Shown: positions 1-8,882, numbered from the stretch's first letter. The stretch: DNA of 64,000 bases from Cognatiluteimonas profundi (GCF_009792795.1 NZ_VKHQ01000001.1:62001-126000), one strand, 5' to 3'. The notes: generated from the letters alone by a model not told the origin. Numbers and translations are program-made.

Positions 1-26
1 CAGCCGTACCGCTTAACCTGCCAACG

Positions 27-620
27 ATGGACACCTCCGTGGGCGACAGCACCCAGGCCAGCGATGAACGGCTGATGCTCGCCTGGGCAGCGGGCGACCT
101 GCCGGCCTTCGAGCAGCTGTATGGACGCCACCGTGGAAGCCTGTACCGTTATCTGTTGCGCCAGCTGCGCAATCCGGCCGTCGCCGACGACGTGTTCCAG
201 GATGTCTGGCAGCGCGTGATCATGGCGCGCGCGGACTGGAAGCCGGACGCCGCCTTCGCGACCTGGCTGTACCGGATCGCCCACAACCGGCTTGTCGATC
301 ATTGGCGCGCGCAGCGTTACCGGCCGCCGGCCCCTTCCGATGGCGACGAGCGCACCGCGCGCATACCCGATCCCGACACGCCCGAACGCACACTGTCCGA
401 ATTCGAACAACGGCGGGCCCTGCAACTGGCGCTTGACCAGTTGCCCAAGGACCAGCGCGAGGTGCTGTTGTTGCGCCTGGAACAGGAACTGACGCTGGAG
501 GAAATCGGAATCGTCACTGGCGTGGGACGCGAAACCGTCAAGTCACGCCTGCGCTATGCGATGGACAAGCTGCGTGCGCGGCTGCCCGACTCCGCCCCCG
601 ACACGATGCAGCACCAATGA
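27..620 (+). CDS. ECF-type RNA polymerase sigma factor
   Basis: 197-residue sigma-70 family protein of extracytoplasmic-function size. Region 2 lies at about residues 17-83 and includes DDVFQDVWQRV and the promoter-melting segment FATWLYRIAHNRLVDHWR. Region 4 is a C-terminal helix-turn-helix at about 135-187, with LPKDQREVLLLR and LTLEEIGIVTGVGRETVKSR. Regions 1 and 3 are absent. It would direct RNA polymerase to a small set of stress or envelope promoters, probably under control of the next gene, whose start overlaps this stop (ATGA). No strong ribosome site is visible in the 26 bases available upstream. An in-frame ATG at 75 would trim 16 residues. It is distinct from the rpoE gene at 20652-21266. 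Confidence 0.9.
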   Translation: MDTSVGDSTQASDERLMLAWAAGDLPAFEQLYGRHRGSLYRYLLRQLRNPAVADDVFQDVWQRVIMARADWKPDAAFATWLYRIAHNRLVDHWRAQRYRPPAPSDGDERTARIPDPDTPERTLSEFEQRRALQLALDQLPKDQREVLLLRLEQELTLEEIGIVTGVGRETVKSRLRYAMDKLRARLPDSAPDTMQHQ

Positions 621-1474
621 CCAAGTCCCGCCTGACAGACCTGAGCCCCGAAGAGCGGACGCTGGCCGAGCAGCTCGCCCGTGTCGGTCCTCGCGCAGAG
701 CCATCGCCGGCGCTGGACGCGCGCGTGATGGCGGCGGCCCGCGACGCATCGGACCGGGAACGCGAACCGTTGCGCAAGCATCGGCGCTGGCCGCTGGCTG
801 TCGGCCTGGTCGCCTCGCTGGTGCTGGCGGTCGGCATCGCCTGGCGCGTGCGTCCATTGCCACCGAGCGGTTCGCCGGGTACGCCAGAGGTCGCAGGGCC
901 CGTGTCCGCCAAGGGGCCCGCGCAGGCGCCACGGGAGTTCGCCACGCCAGCACCGGCCACTGGCGTGGCCGACACGGCGCCTGCCGTCGAAGCGGCAACC
1001 GAAGCCCGCTCGCCCAAGCCCGCCGCCGCCATTCGGGAAAAAGCCGCGGCGCCGACAGCCTCCGCGCCGGACATCGCACTCGACGTCCCGACCCCAGTCG
1101 AAGCACCCACGGCCCCGACGCCAGCGCCAGCGCCGCCGCCTCCGCCGGCACGGCCGGTGTCGCAGGCACAGCCGGCGCCCGCACCAGCCGCCAATGCCGC
1201 CATGGATGCGGCGCGGGTCCAGTCCGACGCTGGAAGCGACGAATCAGGAATGGCCGCCGAGGCCACGCCGGAGCCAGGTTCCAGCGACGAACCCATGGAC
1301 GCGATGCCACCGGCGACCGCGGACGCCCCCGGCGTACGCGACGCCTGGCTGCTCCGCATCCGCACGCTCATCGACAGCGGCGACATCGCCGGCGGACGTC
1401 GCAGCCTGCGCGCGTTCGCCGAACGCTATCCCGAATACCCCCTCCCGGAAGACCTGCGCGCCCTGTTGCGATGA
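617..1474 (+). CDS. Putative membrane-bound anti-sigma factor (Pro/Ala-rich)
   Basis: 285 residues. The N-terminal cytoplasmic part (about 1-56) is helical and charged. One transmembrane segment follows at about 58-77 (WPLAVGLVASLVLAVGIAW), then a long Pro/Ala-rich periplasmic linker (80-210) and a helical C-terminal tail that includes RIRTLIDSGDIAGGRRSLRA and ends ALLR. Position, ATGA overlap with the ECF sigma gene and single-pass topology suggest an anti-sigma factor. I see no HxxxCxxC zinc motif of the ZAS type, so the family assignment is inference. Its stop overlaps the start of the yigZ homologue (ATGA), making a coupled three-gene unit. Confidence 0.65.
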   Translation: MTKSRLTDLSPEERTLAEQLARVGPRAEPSPALDARVMAAARDASDREREPLRKHRRWPLAVGLVASLVLAVGIAWRVRPLPPSGSPGTPEVAGPVSAKGPAQAPREFATPAPATGVADTAPAVEAATEARSPKPAAAIREKAAAPTASAPDIALDVPTPVEAPTAPTPAPAPPPPPARPVSQAQPAPAPAANAAMDAARVQSDAGSDESGMAAEATPEPGSSDEPMDAMPPATADAPGVRDAWLLRIRTLIDSGDIAGGRRSLRAFAERYPEYPLPEDLRALLR

Positions 1475-2079
1475 GCGACACCCTAGCGGCACCGGCCACG
1501 CACCTGCTCGAAGTTCGCCACAGCCGCTTCCTGGCGCAGGCCGCGCCGGCGGCATCGATCGATGCCGCGCTGGGGTTCATCGATCGGATGCGGCAAGCGG
1601 ACGCCTCGCACAACTGCTGGGCCTACCGGATTGGCGACCTGTACCGGTCCACCGATGACGGCGAGCCCGCGGGGACCTCGGGCCGGCCGATCCTGGCGGC
1701 GATCGACGGCCAGGGCCTCGACCAGGTGGTGGTACTGGTCAGTCGCTGGTTCGGCGGCATCAAGCTCGGCGCCGGCGGCCTGGTCCGCGCCTATGGCGGC
1801 GCGGCGGCCGAATGCCTGCGGACGGCTGAGCGCCAACCACTGACGATCCCTTGCGAACTGCTGTTGCGGGCCGGCTTCGACGACATCGGCGCGGTGCATG
1901 CGGCACTGCAGGCGCACGGCGCCACGCCCGTGGAAGAAACCTTCGACAGCGACGGACTGCGACTTCGCGTGACGCTCCCACGGCAAGCGATGGACCCGCT
2001 GGTCGTCCGCCTGCGCGACGCCACCCGCGATCGCGTCCGCATCGAGGTGCCGCCGGGGAAGGCGCCGCCTCCGGGTTGA
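1471..2079 (+). CDS. yigZ: YigZ/IMPACT family protein
   Basis: 202-residue member of the UPF0029 (Impact N-terminal) family. The family signature is clear at about residues 84-110: LDQVVVLVSRWFGGIKLGAG followed by GLVRAYGGAA. An upstream conserved block reads SHNCWAYRIG and DDGEPAGTSGRPIL. The C-terminal third fits the small ferredoxin-like YigZ C-terminal domain. E. coli YigZ has no settled biochemical role, and eukaryotic IMPACT inhibits GCN2 activation. Start ATG at 1471 is chosen because it overlaps the preceding stop (ATGA) and gives the family length; a longer open frame upstream is a shadow. Why it is coupled to a sigma/anti-sigma pair is unknown. Confidence 0.9.
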   Translation: MSDTLAAPATHLLEVRHSRFLAQAAPAASIDAALGFIDRMRQADASHNCWAYRIGDLYRSTDDGEPAGTSGRPILAAIDGQGLDQVVVLVSRWFGGIKLGAGGLVRAYGGAAAECLRTAERQPLTIPCELLLRAGFDDIGAVHAALQAHGATPVEETFDSDGLRLRVTLPRQAMDPLVVRLRDATRDRVRIEVPPGKAPPPG

Positions 2080-2161
2080 CCGCGGGCGGACAAGCCCAAA
2101 TCCCGGACACCACGGCGCGAGCGATGTCGCGTCATCAGCGCTGAACGTTCATCATGGCCGG

Positions 2162-3916
2162 ATGACCACGACACCTCCATCCAAAGCCCCCATCGGCAGC
2201 CTGCGGGCGCTGTGGCCTTTCGTGCGGGCGCATCGCAACCTCTTCGTCGCCTGGTTGCTGGCGCTGGCGTTCTCCTCTTCGGCAACGCTCAGCCTGCCGG
2301 TCGCATTCCGGCGAATGATCGACCAGGGCTTCACCAACGGCGCCAACATCGACCGCGCGTTCCTGTTCCTGTTTGGCGTGGCGACGGTGCTGGCGCTCGC
2401 AACCGCTGCACGCTTCTTCTTCGTGTCGCTGCTCGGCGAACGCGTGGTGGCGGACATGCGGCAGCAGCTGTATTCGCACCTGATCGGCCTGGATGCCGGA
2501 TTCCACGACCGCACCCGCAGTGGCGAACTCGTCTCGCGCCTGACCTCCGACGCCGAACTACTTCGCAGCGTGGTGGGTTCGAGCATGTCGGTCGCCTTGC
2601 GCAGCCTGATCACGGTGGTCGGCTCGATCGCCATGTTGTTCGTCACCAGCCCGCACCTGGCCAGCTTCACCCTGATCGGCATCCCGTTGGCCGTGTTGCC
2701 GATCGTGATCGGCGGCCGTCGCCTGCGGAAGATCGCCCGCGCCAGCCAGGATCGCGTTGCCGACGCGAACACGCTCGCGGCCGAAACCCTGGGCGCCGTG
2801 CGGACCGTGCAGGCCCACGCGCGCGAACCCTACGAGCGCGAGCGCTTCGGCCATGCACTGGAGGTTGCGGTCGCCACCGCGCGCAAGCGCATCCGCTCGC
2901 AGGCGGTGGTCACGGCCGTCGCCATCGTGCTGATCTTCGGCGCGATCACGCTGGTGTTGTGGTCCGGTGCGCATGACGTGGTGGCCGGGCGCATGAGCGC
3001 GGGCACGCTCGGCCAGTTCGTGCTGTACGCGCTGATCGGCGGTGGCTCGGTGGGCGCGCTGGCGGAAGTCTGGAACGAACTGCAGCGCGCCGCCGGTGGC
3101 ATGGGACGCATCTCGGAATTGCTGGATGAGCCATCGGGCATCGTCGCGCCGGCCAATCCGGTCGCGCTGTCGAAGCCGGCGCGCGGCGAAGTCGCATTCG
3201 ATCGCGTGACCTTCCATTACCCGATGCGGGAAGACCTGCCGGCGATCGAGGATTTCAGCCTGCATGTGCGCCCGGGCGAAACCGTGGCACTGGTGGGGCC
3301 GTCGGGGGCCGGGAAGAGCACGGTGTTTTCGCTGCTGCTGCGCTTCCATGATCCGAAGACCGGCGTGGTGTCGGTGGATGGCGTCGACGTTCGCCAGCTG
3401 GACCCGGCCGACCTGCGCGGCGCGATCGCACTGGTGCCGCAATCACCGACGATCTTCGCGACGACCGCCGCGGACAACATCCGTTACGGACGCCTGGAGG
3501 CGTCGGATGCGGACCTGCGCGCGGCTGCGCGCTCGGCCGAGGCGGAAGGATTCCTGGATGCCTTGCCCGAAGGGTTCGCGACCGAACTGGGCGAGCGTGG
3601 CGCACGCCTGTCCGGCGGCCAGCAGCAACGTATCGTGATCGCGCGCGCGCTGCTGAAGGACGCGCCGATCCTGCTGCTCGACGAAGCGACGTCGGCGCTG
3701 GACGCGCAGAGCGAGCGCGCCGTCCAGCACGCACTGGAGAACCTGATGGCCGGCCGCACCACGCTGGTGATCGCGCATCGGCTGGCGACGGTGCTGCGCG
3801 CCGACCGGATCGTGGTCATGGACCGCGGCCGGATCGTCGCCGAAGGCACCCACGACGCGCTGATGGCCGAGGGCGGACTCTATTCCGAGCTGGCGAAGCT
3901 GCAATTCCTGGACTGA
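2162..3916 (+). CDS. ABC exporter, fused transmembrane and ATPase domains
   Basis: 584-residue half-transporter of the MsbA/ABCB type. The N-terminal half (about 1-315) is a six-helix type I exporter domain. The ATPase domain carries Walker A GPSGAGKST near residue 380, the Q-loop region IALVPQSPTIF, signature LSGGQQQR near 483, Walker B ILLLDEATSALD near 504 and switch histidine VIAHRL. Two copies would dimerise in the inner membrane and use ATP to flip or export a lipid, peptide or drug. The substrate cannot be read from sequence. It stands alone, 82 bases after yigZ, so it is not obviously part of that unit. Confidence 0.92.
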   Translation: MTTTPPSKAPIGSLRALWPFVRAHRNLFVAWLLALAFSSSATLSLPVAFRRMIDQGFTNGANIDRAFLFLFGVATVLALATAARFFFVSLLGERVVADMRQQLYSHLIGLDAGFHDRTRSGELVSRLTSDAELLRSVVGSSMSVALRSLITVVGSIAMLFVTSPHLASFTLIGIPLAVLPIVIGGRRLRKIARASQDRVADANTLAAETLGAVRTVQAHAREPYERERFGHALEVAVATARKRIRSQAVVTAVAIVLIFGAITLVLWSGAHDVVAGRMSAGTLGQFVLYALIGGGSVGALAEVWNELQRAAGGMGRISELLDEPSGIVAPANPVALSKPARGEVAFDRVTFHYPMREDLPAIEDFSLHVRPGETVALVGPSGAGKSTVFSLLLRFHDPKTGVVSVDGVDVRQLDPADLRGAIALVPQSPTIFATTAADNIRYGRLEASDADLRAAARSAEAEGFLDALPEGFATELGERGARLSGGQQQRIVIARALLKDAPILLLDEATSALDAQSERAVQHALENLMAGRTTLVIAHRLATVLRADRIVVMDRGRIVAEGTHDALMAEGGLYSELAKLQFLD

Positions 3917-3997
3917 GGGCCCATCCTCCGCGCTGGCCGCACGTGTCCGACTTCGGCGTTGTCCCTGCTGGGTATCCGTCCATCGGGGGATCGGGCA

Positions 3998-4705
3998 ATG
4001 GTCGCGCCAGCACTGCGTCGCAATATCGAACGCCGCATGTACACCACCGCCGCGCTCGTGGCGCTCCTGGTCGTGTTCGCGGGTTTCGCCCGGACCTATT
4101 ACCTGAAACTCGCATTCGGCACGCCGCCGCTGACGCTGCTGCAGCAGGTGCACGGGTTGGTGATGTCGTCGTGGTTCGTGTTGTTCCTGGTGCAGGTGCA
4201 GTTCGTCGCCAGGGGGCGCACCGACCTCCATCGGCGCCTGGGCATCGTGGGCGCCATGCTTGCCGCAGCCGTGCTGGTGATGGGAACGACGACCGCCATC
4301 GTCGGAGCCAGGCTGGGTCATTCGCCGGGCCCACCGCCATTGAATTTCCTCGCGGTGCCATTGGGCGACATGACGGTCTTCGCCCTGCTCGTCGGCACCG
4401 CCCTGTGGTTCCGACGCCGCAGCGACATCCACAAGCGGCTGATGCTGTTGTCCTGCGTCGGCATCCTGACCGCGGCGATCGCGCGCATCCCGATCCCGCC
4501 ATTCCACGGCGTCGGGATCCCGGCTTTCTTCCTGACGACCTATGCGCTGGTGATCTCCTGCGTGGCTTACGACACGATCCGCAACCGGCGCTTGCATCCG
4601 GCATTCGGATGGGGCGCGCTGTTGATCATCGTGTCCTGGCCGCTGCGCCTGCTGGTGTCGGGAACCGCCGCATGGCTGTCCTTCGCAACGTGGATCACGC
4701 ACTAG
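3998..4705 (+). CDS. Multi-pass membrane protein with conserved histidines, function unknown
   Basis: 235 residues with about six hydrophobic segments (around 17-33, 50-70, 81-104, 117-137, 149-165 and 175-225). Histidines sit at likely membrane edges: H52 (QQVHG), H78 (DLHRRLG), H145 (DIHKRL) and H200. This spacing recalls small haem-binding b561-like membrane proteins, but I cannot assign a family. Start ATG at 3998 is preferred over an upstream TTG because a GGGGGA ribosome site lies just before it. It is followed directly by the cold-shock gene's terminator on the opposite strand. Confidence 0.75.
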   Translation: MVAPALRRNIERRMYTTAALVALLVVFAGFARTYYLKLAFGTPPLTLLQQVHGLVMSSWFVLFLVQVQFVARGRTDLHRRLGIVGAMLAAAVLVMGTTTAIVGARLGHSPGPPPLNFLAVPLGDMTVFALLVGTALWFRRRSDIHKRLMLLSCVGILTAAIARIPIPPFHGVGIPAFFLTTYALVISCVAYDTIRNRRLHPAFGWGALLIIVSWPLRLLVSGTAAWLSFATWITH

Positions 4706-4723
4706 CGGGCGCGACTGCCGGGC

Positions 4724-4747
4724 AAAAAAAACCCCGCCGAAGCGGGG
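4724..4747 (-). terminator. Rho-independent terminator of the cold-shock gene
   Basis: Read on the minus strand, a six-pair GC stem (CCCCGC/GCGGGG, 4732-4737 with 4742-4747) and a tetraloop (4738-4741) are followed by eight T residues (A-run at 4724-4731). It lies 22 bases past the cold-shock stop codon, in the right orientation. Confidence 0.9.
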
Positions 4748-4769
4748 CATGAAAGCGGGGAGTATTGCT

Positions 4770-4976
4770 TCAGACGGCAGGCTGTACGCCTGCCGCTTGC
4801 GCGCCCTTCGGACCCTGGGTCAATTCATAGCTGACACGCTGCCCTTCCTGCAGGCTGCGGAAACCCTTGGACGCGATTGCCGAAAAATGCACGAACACAT
4901 CGGCAGTGCCGTCCTCCGGGGCGATGAACCCGAAACCCTTGGCGTCGTTGAACCACTTCACGGTGCCGTATTGCAT
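4770..4976 (-). CDS. CspA-family cold-shock protein
   Basis: 68-residue single cold-shock domain, a five-stranded OB fold that binds single-stranded RNA and DNA. RNP1 is KGFGFI (residues 13-18) and RNP2 is VFVHF (27-31). The start [10 protein letters not shown] is typical. Such proteins act as RNA chaperones that melt mRNA structure, in cold or in normal growth. The gene has its own intrinsic terminator and a GAGG site upstream of ATG, so it is probably monocistronic. Whether it is cold-induced cannot be judged. Confidence 0.95.
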   Translation of the reverse strand: MQYGTVKWFNDAKGFGFIAPEDGTADVFVHFSAIASKGFRSLQEGQRVSYELTQGPKGAQAAGVQPAV

Positions 4977-5073
4977 GACTTGCTGACCTCATGATGGATG
5001 CGTTGGCGTGCGCCGGCGCGTGGGGCAGCCTGGTGCACGCGCGGAGTATGCAAAGCAGGGCCCGGCCTGGCAA

Positions 5074-5856
5074 TCACCCCACCAGCATTCCACGCAACAC
5101 GCGCGCGACGCCCTCTGTGGCCGCGGCAACGTTCGCCAGCACCTCCTCCATGCCGATGACCGCGTCGACGTCGGGCCCCGCCCCAGCCGCCCAATTGGCG
5201 ACGATGCCGATGCACGCGTAATCGAGGCCCAATTCGCGGGCGAGTGCCGCCTCGGGCATGCCGGTCATGCCGACCAGGTCACAGCCGTCGCGGCGCATCC
5301 GGGCGATCTCGGCCCTGGTTTCCAGTCGCGGCCCTTGGGTGGCGCCATAGCAACCGCCATCCACCATGTGGACGTTCGCGCGATGTGCGGCAGCCAATGC
5401 CGCCGCGCGCAACGACGCCGTGTAGGGGTCGCCGAAATCCACGTGCACGACCTCGCTGCCTGCTTCCTCGCTGAACGTGCCAATCCGCCCCCAGGTGTAG
5501 TCGATCAGCTGGTCCGGACAAACCAGTGCGCGCGGCCCGCAATCGGCCGTGATGCCACCGACCGTGTTGAGCGCCAGCACGCGACGCGCGCCGGCCATCT
5601 GCAATGCGACCAGGTTGGCGCGATAGTTGATGCGATGCGGCGGCACCGAATGGCCTTCGCCATGGCGGGCGAGAAAAGCGACCCTGTGGCCATCGAGCGT
5701 GCCGATCCGGATCGGCCCCGAAGGCATCCCGTAAGGCGTTTCCTGCCACCAGCTGTCGACGTCGGCCAGCTGCCCCAGCGCGTACACGCCGGTTCCGCCG
5801 ATGACCGCCAGTTCGATGCCCTGGTCGCTGTCGATGTGGATGGGCACGTCGCTCAC
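5074..5856 (-). CDS. S-methyl-5'-thioinosine phosphorylase (MTAP/PNP family)
   Basis: 260 residues from a GTG start that overlaps the hpt stop (GTGA). Family motifs: IGGTGVYAL (phosphate loop), RHGEGHSVPPHRINYRANL, NTVGGI and MTGMPEAALAREL. The purine-recognition segment near the C-terminus reads IVANWAAG. The Asn here resembles the 6-oxopurine-type site of the Pseudomonas methylthioinosine enzyme rather than the Asp of adenosine-type MTA phosphorylase (family comparison from memory). The reaction would be methylthioinosine plus phosphate to hypoxanthine plus methylthioribose-1-phosphate, part of polyamine by-product salvage. An MTA deaminase would be needed elsewhere. A generic purine nucleoside phosphorylase remains possible. 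Confidence 0.85.
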   Translation of the reverse strand: MSDVPIHIDSDQGIELAVIGGTGVYALGQLADVDSWWQETPYGMPSGPIRIGTLDGHRVAFLARHGEGHSVPPHRINYRANLVALQMAGARRVLALNTVGGITADCGPRALVCPDQLIDYTWGRIGTFSEEAGSEVVHVDFGDPYTASLRAAALAAAHRANVHMVDGGCYGATQGPRLETRAEIARMRRDGCDLVGMTGMPEAALARELGLDYACIGIVANWAAGAGPDVDAVIGMEEVLANVAAATEGVARVLRGMLVG

Positions 5857-6404
5857 AGCGCGTAGATCGCCGGCAGGTTGCGGCCCTGCTCGTGGTAATC
5901 CATTCCGTAACCGAAGACATACCGATCGGGAACCTCGACGCCGGCGTAGTCGGCGCGCAAGCCATCGACGCAGCGGTCGTGGCGCTTCACGGCAAGCGCC
6001 GCGATCCGCACATCGAGCGCGCCCTCGCCCATGCACCAGTCGCGTACCGCCGCCAGCGTGTGCCCCTCGTCGACGATGTCGTCGACCAGCAACACGCGAC
6101 GCCCGCGCAGCGACGTGGCGGGCTGGTGTTTCCATTCCACCGCCGCGCCCGACGTCTGCCCGCGATATCGCGTGGCGTGCAGGTAATCGAGCGTGATGGG
6201 CTGGCCGAGTTCGCCCAGTGCCAATGCAAGTTGCGCCGCGAACGGCAGGCCACCGTGCATGACCGTCAGGTACAGCGGCACGTCGCCGGCGTAGTCGTTG
6301 CGGATGCGGATCGCCATTTCGCCGATGGCGCGCTCGATCTGCGCACGGTCGTGCACGATCCGCGCCTGCGGCAACACGTCGGACAGGATCGGGCTCGATG
6401 TCAT
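5853..6404 (-). CDS. hpt: Hypoxanthine-guanine phosphoribosyltransferase
   Basis: 183-residue type I phosphoribosyltransferase. The PRPP-binding loop is VLLVDDIVDEGHTL at about residues 104-117. The pyrophosphate loop region is VMHGGLPFAAQL near 48-60, and the base-binding C-terminus contains VPDRYVFGYGMDYHEQGRNL. It converts hypoxanthine (or guanine) plus PRPP to IMP (or GMP) in the cytoplasm. It is coupled by ATGA to nagZ upstream and by GTGA to the methylthioinosine phosphorylase downstream. The latter enzyme produces hypoxanthine, so the two adjacent genes encode consecutive salvage steps. Confidence 0.95.
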   Translation of the reverse strand: MTSSPILSDVLPQARIVHDRAQIERAIGEMAIRIRNDYAGDVPLYLTVMHGGLPFAAQLALALGELGQPITLDYLHATRYRGQTSGAAVEWKHQPATSLRGRRVLLVDDIVDEGHTLAAVRDWCMGEGALDVRIAALAVKRHDRCVDGLRADYAGVEVPDRYVFGYGMDYHEQGRNLPAIYAL

Positions 6405-7399
6405 GCCAGTCCGCCCAACAGCCTGGCCTGCGCCTGCTGGTAATGCGAACCAGCAATCAGACCGTCCCAGCCCATCGCGCCACGCCCGATCAGGCCGATC
6501 AGCGCCGCGGTATTGAGGCTGCGGCCGCGCACGGCGGCGAGCGACTCATCGACCAGCTCCGGATGGCAGACCAGCACCACGTCGCAGCCGGCGTCCAGGT
6601 GCGCATCCACGCGCGCCTTGATGCCGCCGGCGGAAAACGCCGCCGCCATGCCGATGTCATCGGAGAACACCACGCCGCGGAAGCCCATGTCGCCACGCAG
6701 GATGTCGTTGATCCATCGTGGTGAATAGCCGGCGGGTTCCGGCGCGACCTGCGGATAGACGACGTGGGCCATCATCACCGCATCCGCCTTGGCATCGATG
6801 CCGGCCACGAACGGCACCAGGTCGAGCGCCCGCAGCTCGTCGAGCGACCGGTCATCCACCGCGGTATCGAAATGGGTGTCTTCCAGCACCGATCCGTGGC
6901 CGGGGAAATGCTTCAGCGTCGCCGGCATGCCCGCGGCATGCATGCCACGCACGTAGGCGCGGGTGAAGTCCGCCACGACCTGCGGATCGGCGGAGAACGC
7001 GCGATCGCCGATGGCGCGATTGCCGCGGCCCAGGTCGACCACGGGGGCGAAGCTGAGGTCGACGCCGCTGGCGCGGATTTCGCTTGCCATCAACCAGGCA
7101 TGTTCCTGCGCCAGCGCCAGCGCCGCGGCTGGATCATCCGCATACAGTCGGCCAAATGTCTCCAGCGGCGGAAGCGCGCTGTAGCCGTCGCGGAACCGCT
7201 GCACGCGGCCACCTTCCTGGTCCACGCACACGAGTTGCGGCCGCGGGGCTGCCTGGCGGATGGCCTGCGAGAGTTCGGCGACCTGCGTGCGCGAGGCGAA
7301 ATTGCGCGAGAACAGGATGACGCCCGCGCAGGCATCGTCCTGCAACCAGTCGCGCTCCTGGGCCGTGAGTTCGGTGCCGGCGATGCCGATGACGAGCAT
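6401..7399 (-). CDS. nagZ: Beta-N-acetylhexosaminidase NagZ
   Basis: 332-residue glycoside hydrolase of family 3. The signature is KHFPGHGSVLEDTHFD (residues 163-178), with the mobile-loop histidine H176. The nucleophile aspartate is in VVFSDDIGM (D247). It removes N-acetylglucosamine from anhydromuramyl-peptides in the cytoplasm during cell-wall recycling, a pathway that also influences AmpC induction in some species. Start ATG at 7399 has a good AAGGAG site about ten bases upstream. A longer open frame reaching into rlmD is rejected on this basis. It leads the nagZ-hpt-phosphorylase unit. Confidence 0.95.
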   Translation of the reverse strand: MLVIGIAGTELTAQERDWLQDDACAGVILFSRNFASRTQVAELSQAIRQAAPRPQLVCVDQEGGRVQRFRDGYSALPPLETFGRLYADDPAAALALAQEHAWLMASEIRASGVDLSFAPVVDLGRGNRAIGDRAFSADPQVVADFTRAYVRGMHAAGMPATLKHFPGHGSVLEDTHFDTAVDDRSLDELRALDLVPFVAGIDAKADAVMMAHVVYPQVAPEPAGYSPRWINDILRGDMGFRGVVFSDDIGMAAAFSAGGIKARVDAHLDAGCDVVLVCHPELVDESLAAVRGRSLNTAALIGLIGRGAMGWDGLIAGSHYQQAQARLLGGLA

Positions 7400-7500
7400 C
7401 AGGTGTGTCTCCTTCAATCCAGTGGGGGCTGACTCGCCGTATCGCCGCGATGTTACCTTCCGGCGCGCTCCGGCGGCGTTGAGCTGCAGTGCATGTCGAT

Positions 7501-8817
7501 TCAGTCGCGCTCGAACATCGCGATCGATTCCACGTGGGCCGTGTGCGGAAACATGTCCATGACGCCGGCGGCGCGCAGTTTCCAGCCCCGCTCGTTGACC
7601 AGGTAACCGGCGTCGCGCGCCAGCGAAGCCGGGTGGCAGCTGACGTAGACGATCCGTTGCAATCCCTTCAGCGGCAGTTGCTTGAGCACGACGTCCGCAC
7701 CCGAGCGCGGTGGGTCCAGCAGCAGCCGATCGAAGCCCTCGCGCATCCATGGTTGCGCGCGCAGGTCCTGCGCAAGGTCCGCCGCATGGAAGTGGGCATT
7801 GTCCAGCTGGTTGTGCCGGGCGTTGTCCAGCGCCCGCTGCACCAGGCCGGCATCTCCCTCCACGCCGACCGCTTCGCGAACCGTTCGCGCCAGTGGCAGC
7901 GTGAAGTTGCCAAGCCCGCAGAACAGGTCGAGGACGCGGTCGCCGGGTTGCGCGTCCAGCAACGACAGCGCGCTGGCGATCATCTTCTGGTTCAGGCCGG
8001 CGTTGACCTGGATGAAATCCAGCGGACGGAACTGCAGTTCCACGTTCCACTGCGGCAGGCGGAAGGCCAGCGTCGGTGCTTCAGGCCACAAGGCGTGCAC
8101 CGAGTCGATGCCGCCGGGCTGCAGATAGATCGCGAACGCATGCTCCTTGGCGAATTCGACAAGGGCCGCGCGGTCGGCGTCGCCAAGCGGAACCAGGTGC
8201 CGGAACACCAGTGCCACGGTGTCGTCGCCGGCGATGAACTCGACCTGCGGGATCCCGCTGCGCGCATCCATGCCGTCGATCAGCGTCGCCAACGCGGCCA
8301 CCTTCATCCCGATCTGCGGAATGACGGTATGGCATTCACCCAGGTCGGCGACGAAGCGCGGATCCTGCTCGCGGAAGCCGACCAGCGTCTTGCCCTTCTT
8401 CTCGACCCGCCGCACCGAGAAACGCCCCTTGCGACGGTAGCCCCATGCGGCGTCGGTGAGCGGCGGAAGGATCGCTTCGGCGGTGACATGTCCGATGCGC
8501 TCGAGGTTCTCCATCAGCACGCCCTGCTTGGCGTGGATCTGCCGGGCTTCGTCCATGTGCTGCAGGGCGCAGCCGCCACAGACGCCGAAGTGGGGGCAAC
8601 GCGGCGTCACGCGATCCGGTGAGGCCTCGAGGACTTCAACCGTCCTGGCCTCGTCGAAGCTGCGCTGGCGCGCCGTCTGCTGCGCCATGACGCGTTCACC
8701 CGGCAATGCGCCGGAGATGAAGATGGCCTTGCCCGATTCGCGCCGCGCGACGCCACGGCCATCATGGGTGAGGCCGGTCACGACGACTTCAAACGGGGTC
8801 TGGTCGATGCGGCTCAC
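7501..8817 (-). CDS. rlmD: 23S rRNA (uracil-1939-C5)-methyltransferase RlmD
   Basis: 438 residues from GTG at 8817. An N-terminal TRAM domain (about 1-65) is followed by a 4Fe-4S cluster site C74-x5-C80-x2-C83 with C162, then a Rossmann methyltransferase domain with AdoMet motif LDLFCGLGNFTLPLA. The catalytic cysteine lies in VSCHPASLARD. It methylates U1939 of 23S rRNA during ribosome assembly. Length and cysteine layout match E. coli RumA/RlmD. The frame stays open upstream into the ydbL region, but the TRAM domain begins at the chosen GTG. About 100 bases separate it from nagZ. Confidence 0.95.
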   Translation of the reverse strand: MSRIDQTPFEVVVTGLTHDGRGVARRESGKAIFISGALPGERVMAQQTARQRSFDEARTVEVLEASPDRVTPRCPHFGVCGGCALQHMDEARQIHAKQGVLMENLERIGHVTAEAILPPLTDAAWGYRRKGRFSVRRVEKKGKTLVGFREQDPRFVADLGECHTVIPQIGMKVAALATLIDGMDARSGIPQVEFIAGDDTVALVFRHLVPLGDADRAALVEFAKEHAFAIYLQPGGIDSVHALWPEAPTLAFRLPQWNVELQFRPLDFIQVNAGLNQKMIASALSLLDAQPGDRVLDLFCGLGNFTLPLARTVREAVGVEGDAGLVQRALDNARHNQLDNAHFHAADLAQDLRAQPWMREGFDRLLLDPPRSGADVVLKQLPLKGLQRIVYVSCHPASLARDAGYLVNERGWKLRAAGVMDMFPHTAHVESIAMFERD

Positions 8818-8882
8818 GGATCGATCGGCGCGGGTGGGGCGCGCATTGTCGCAGACGCACAGGGCCGCGTACCCAATGCGAA

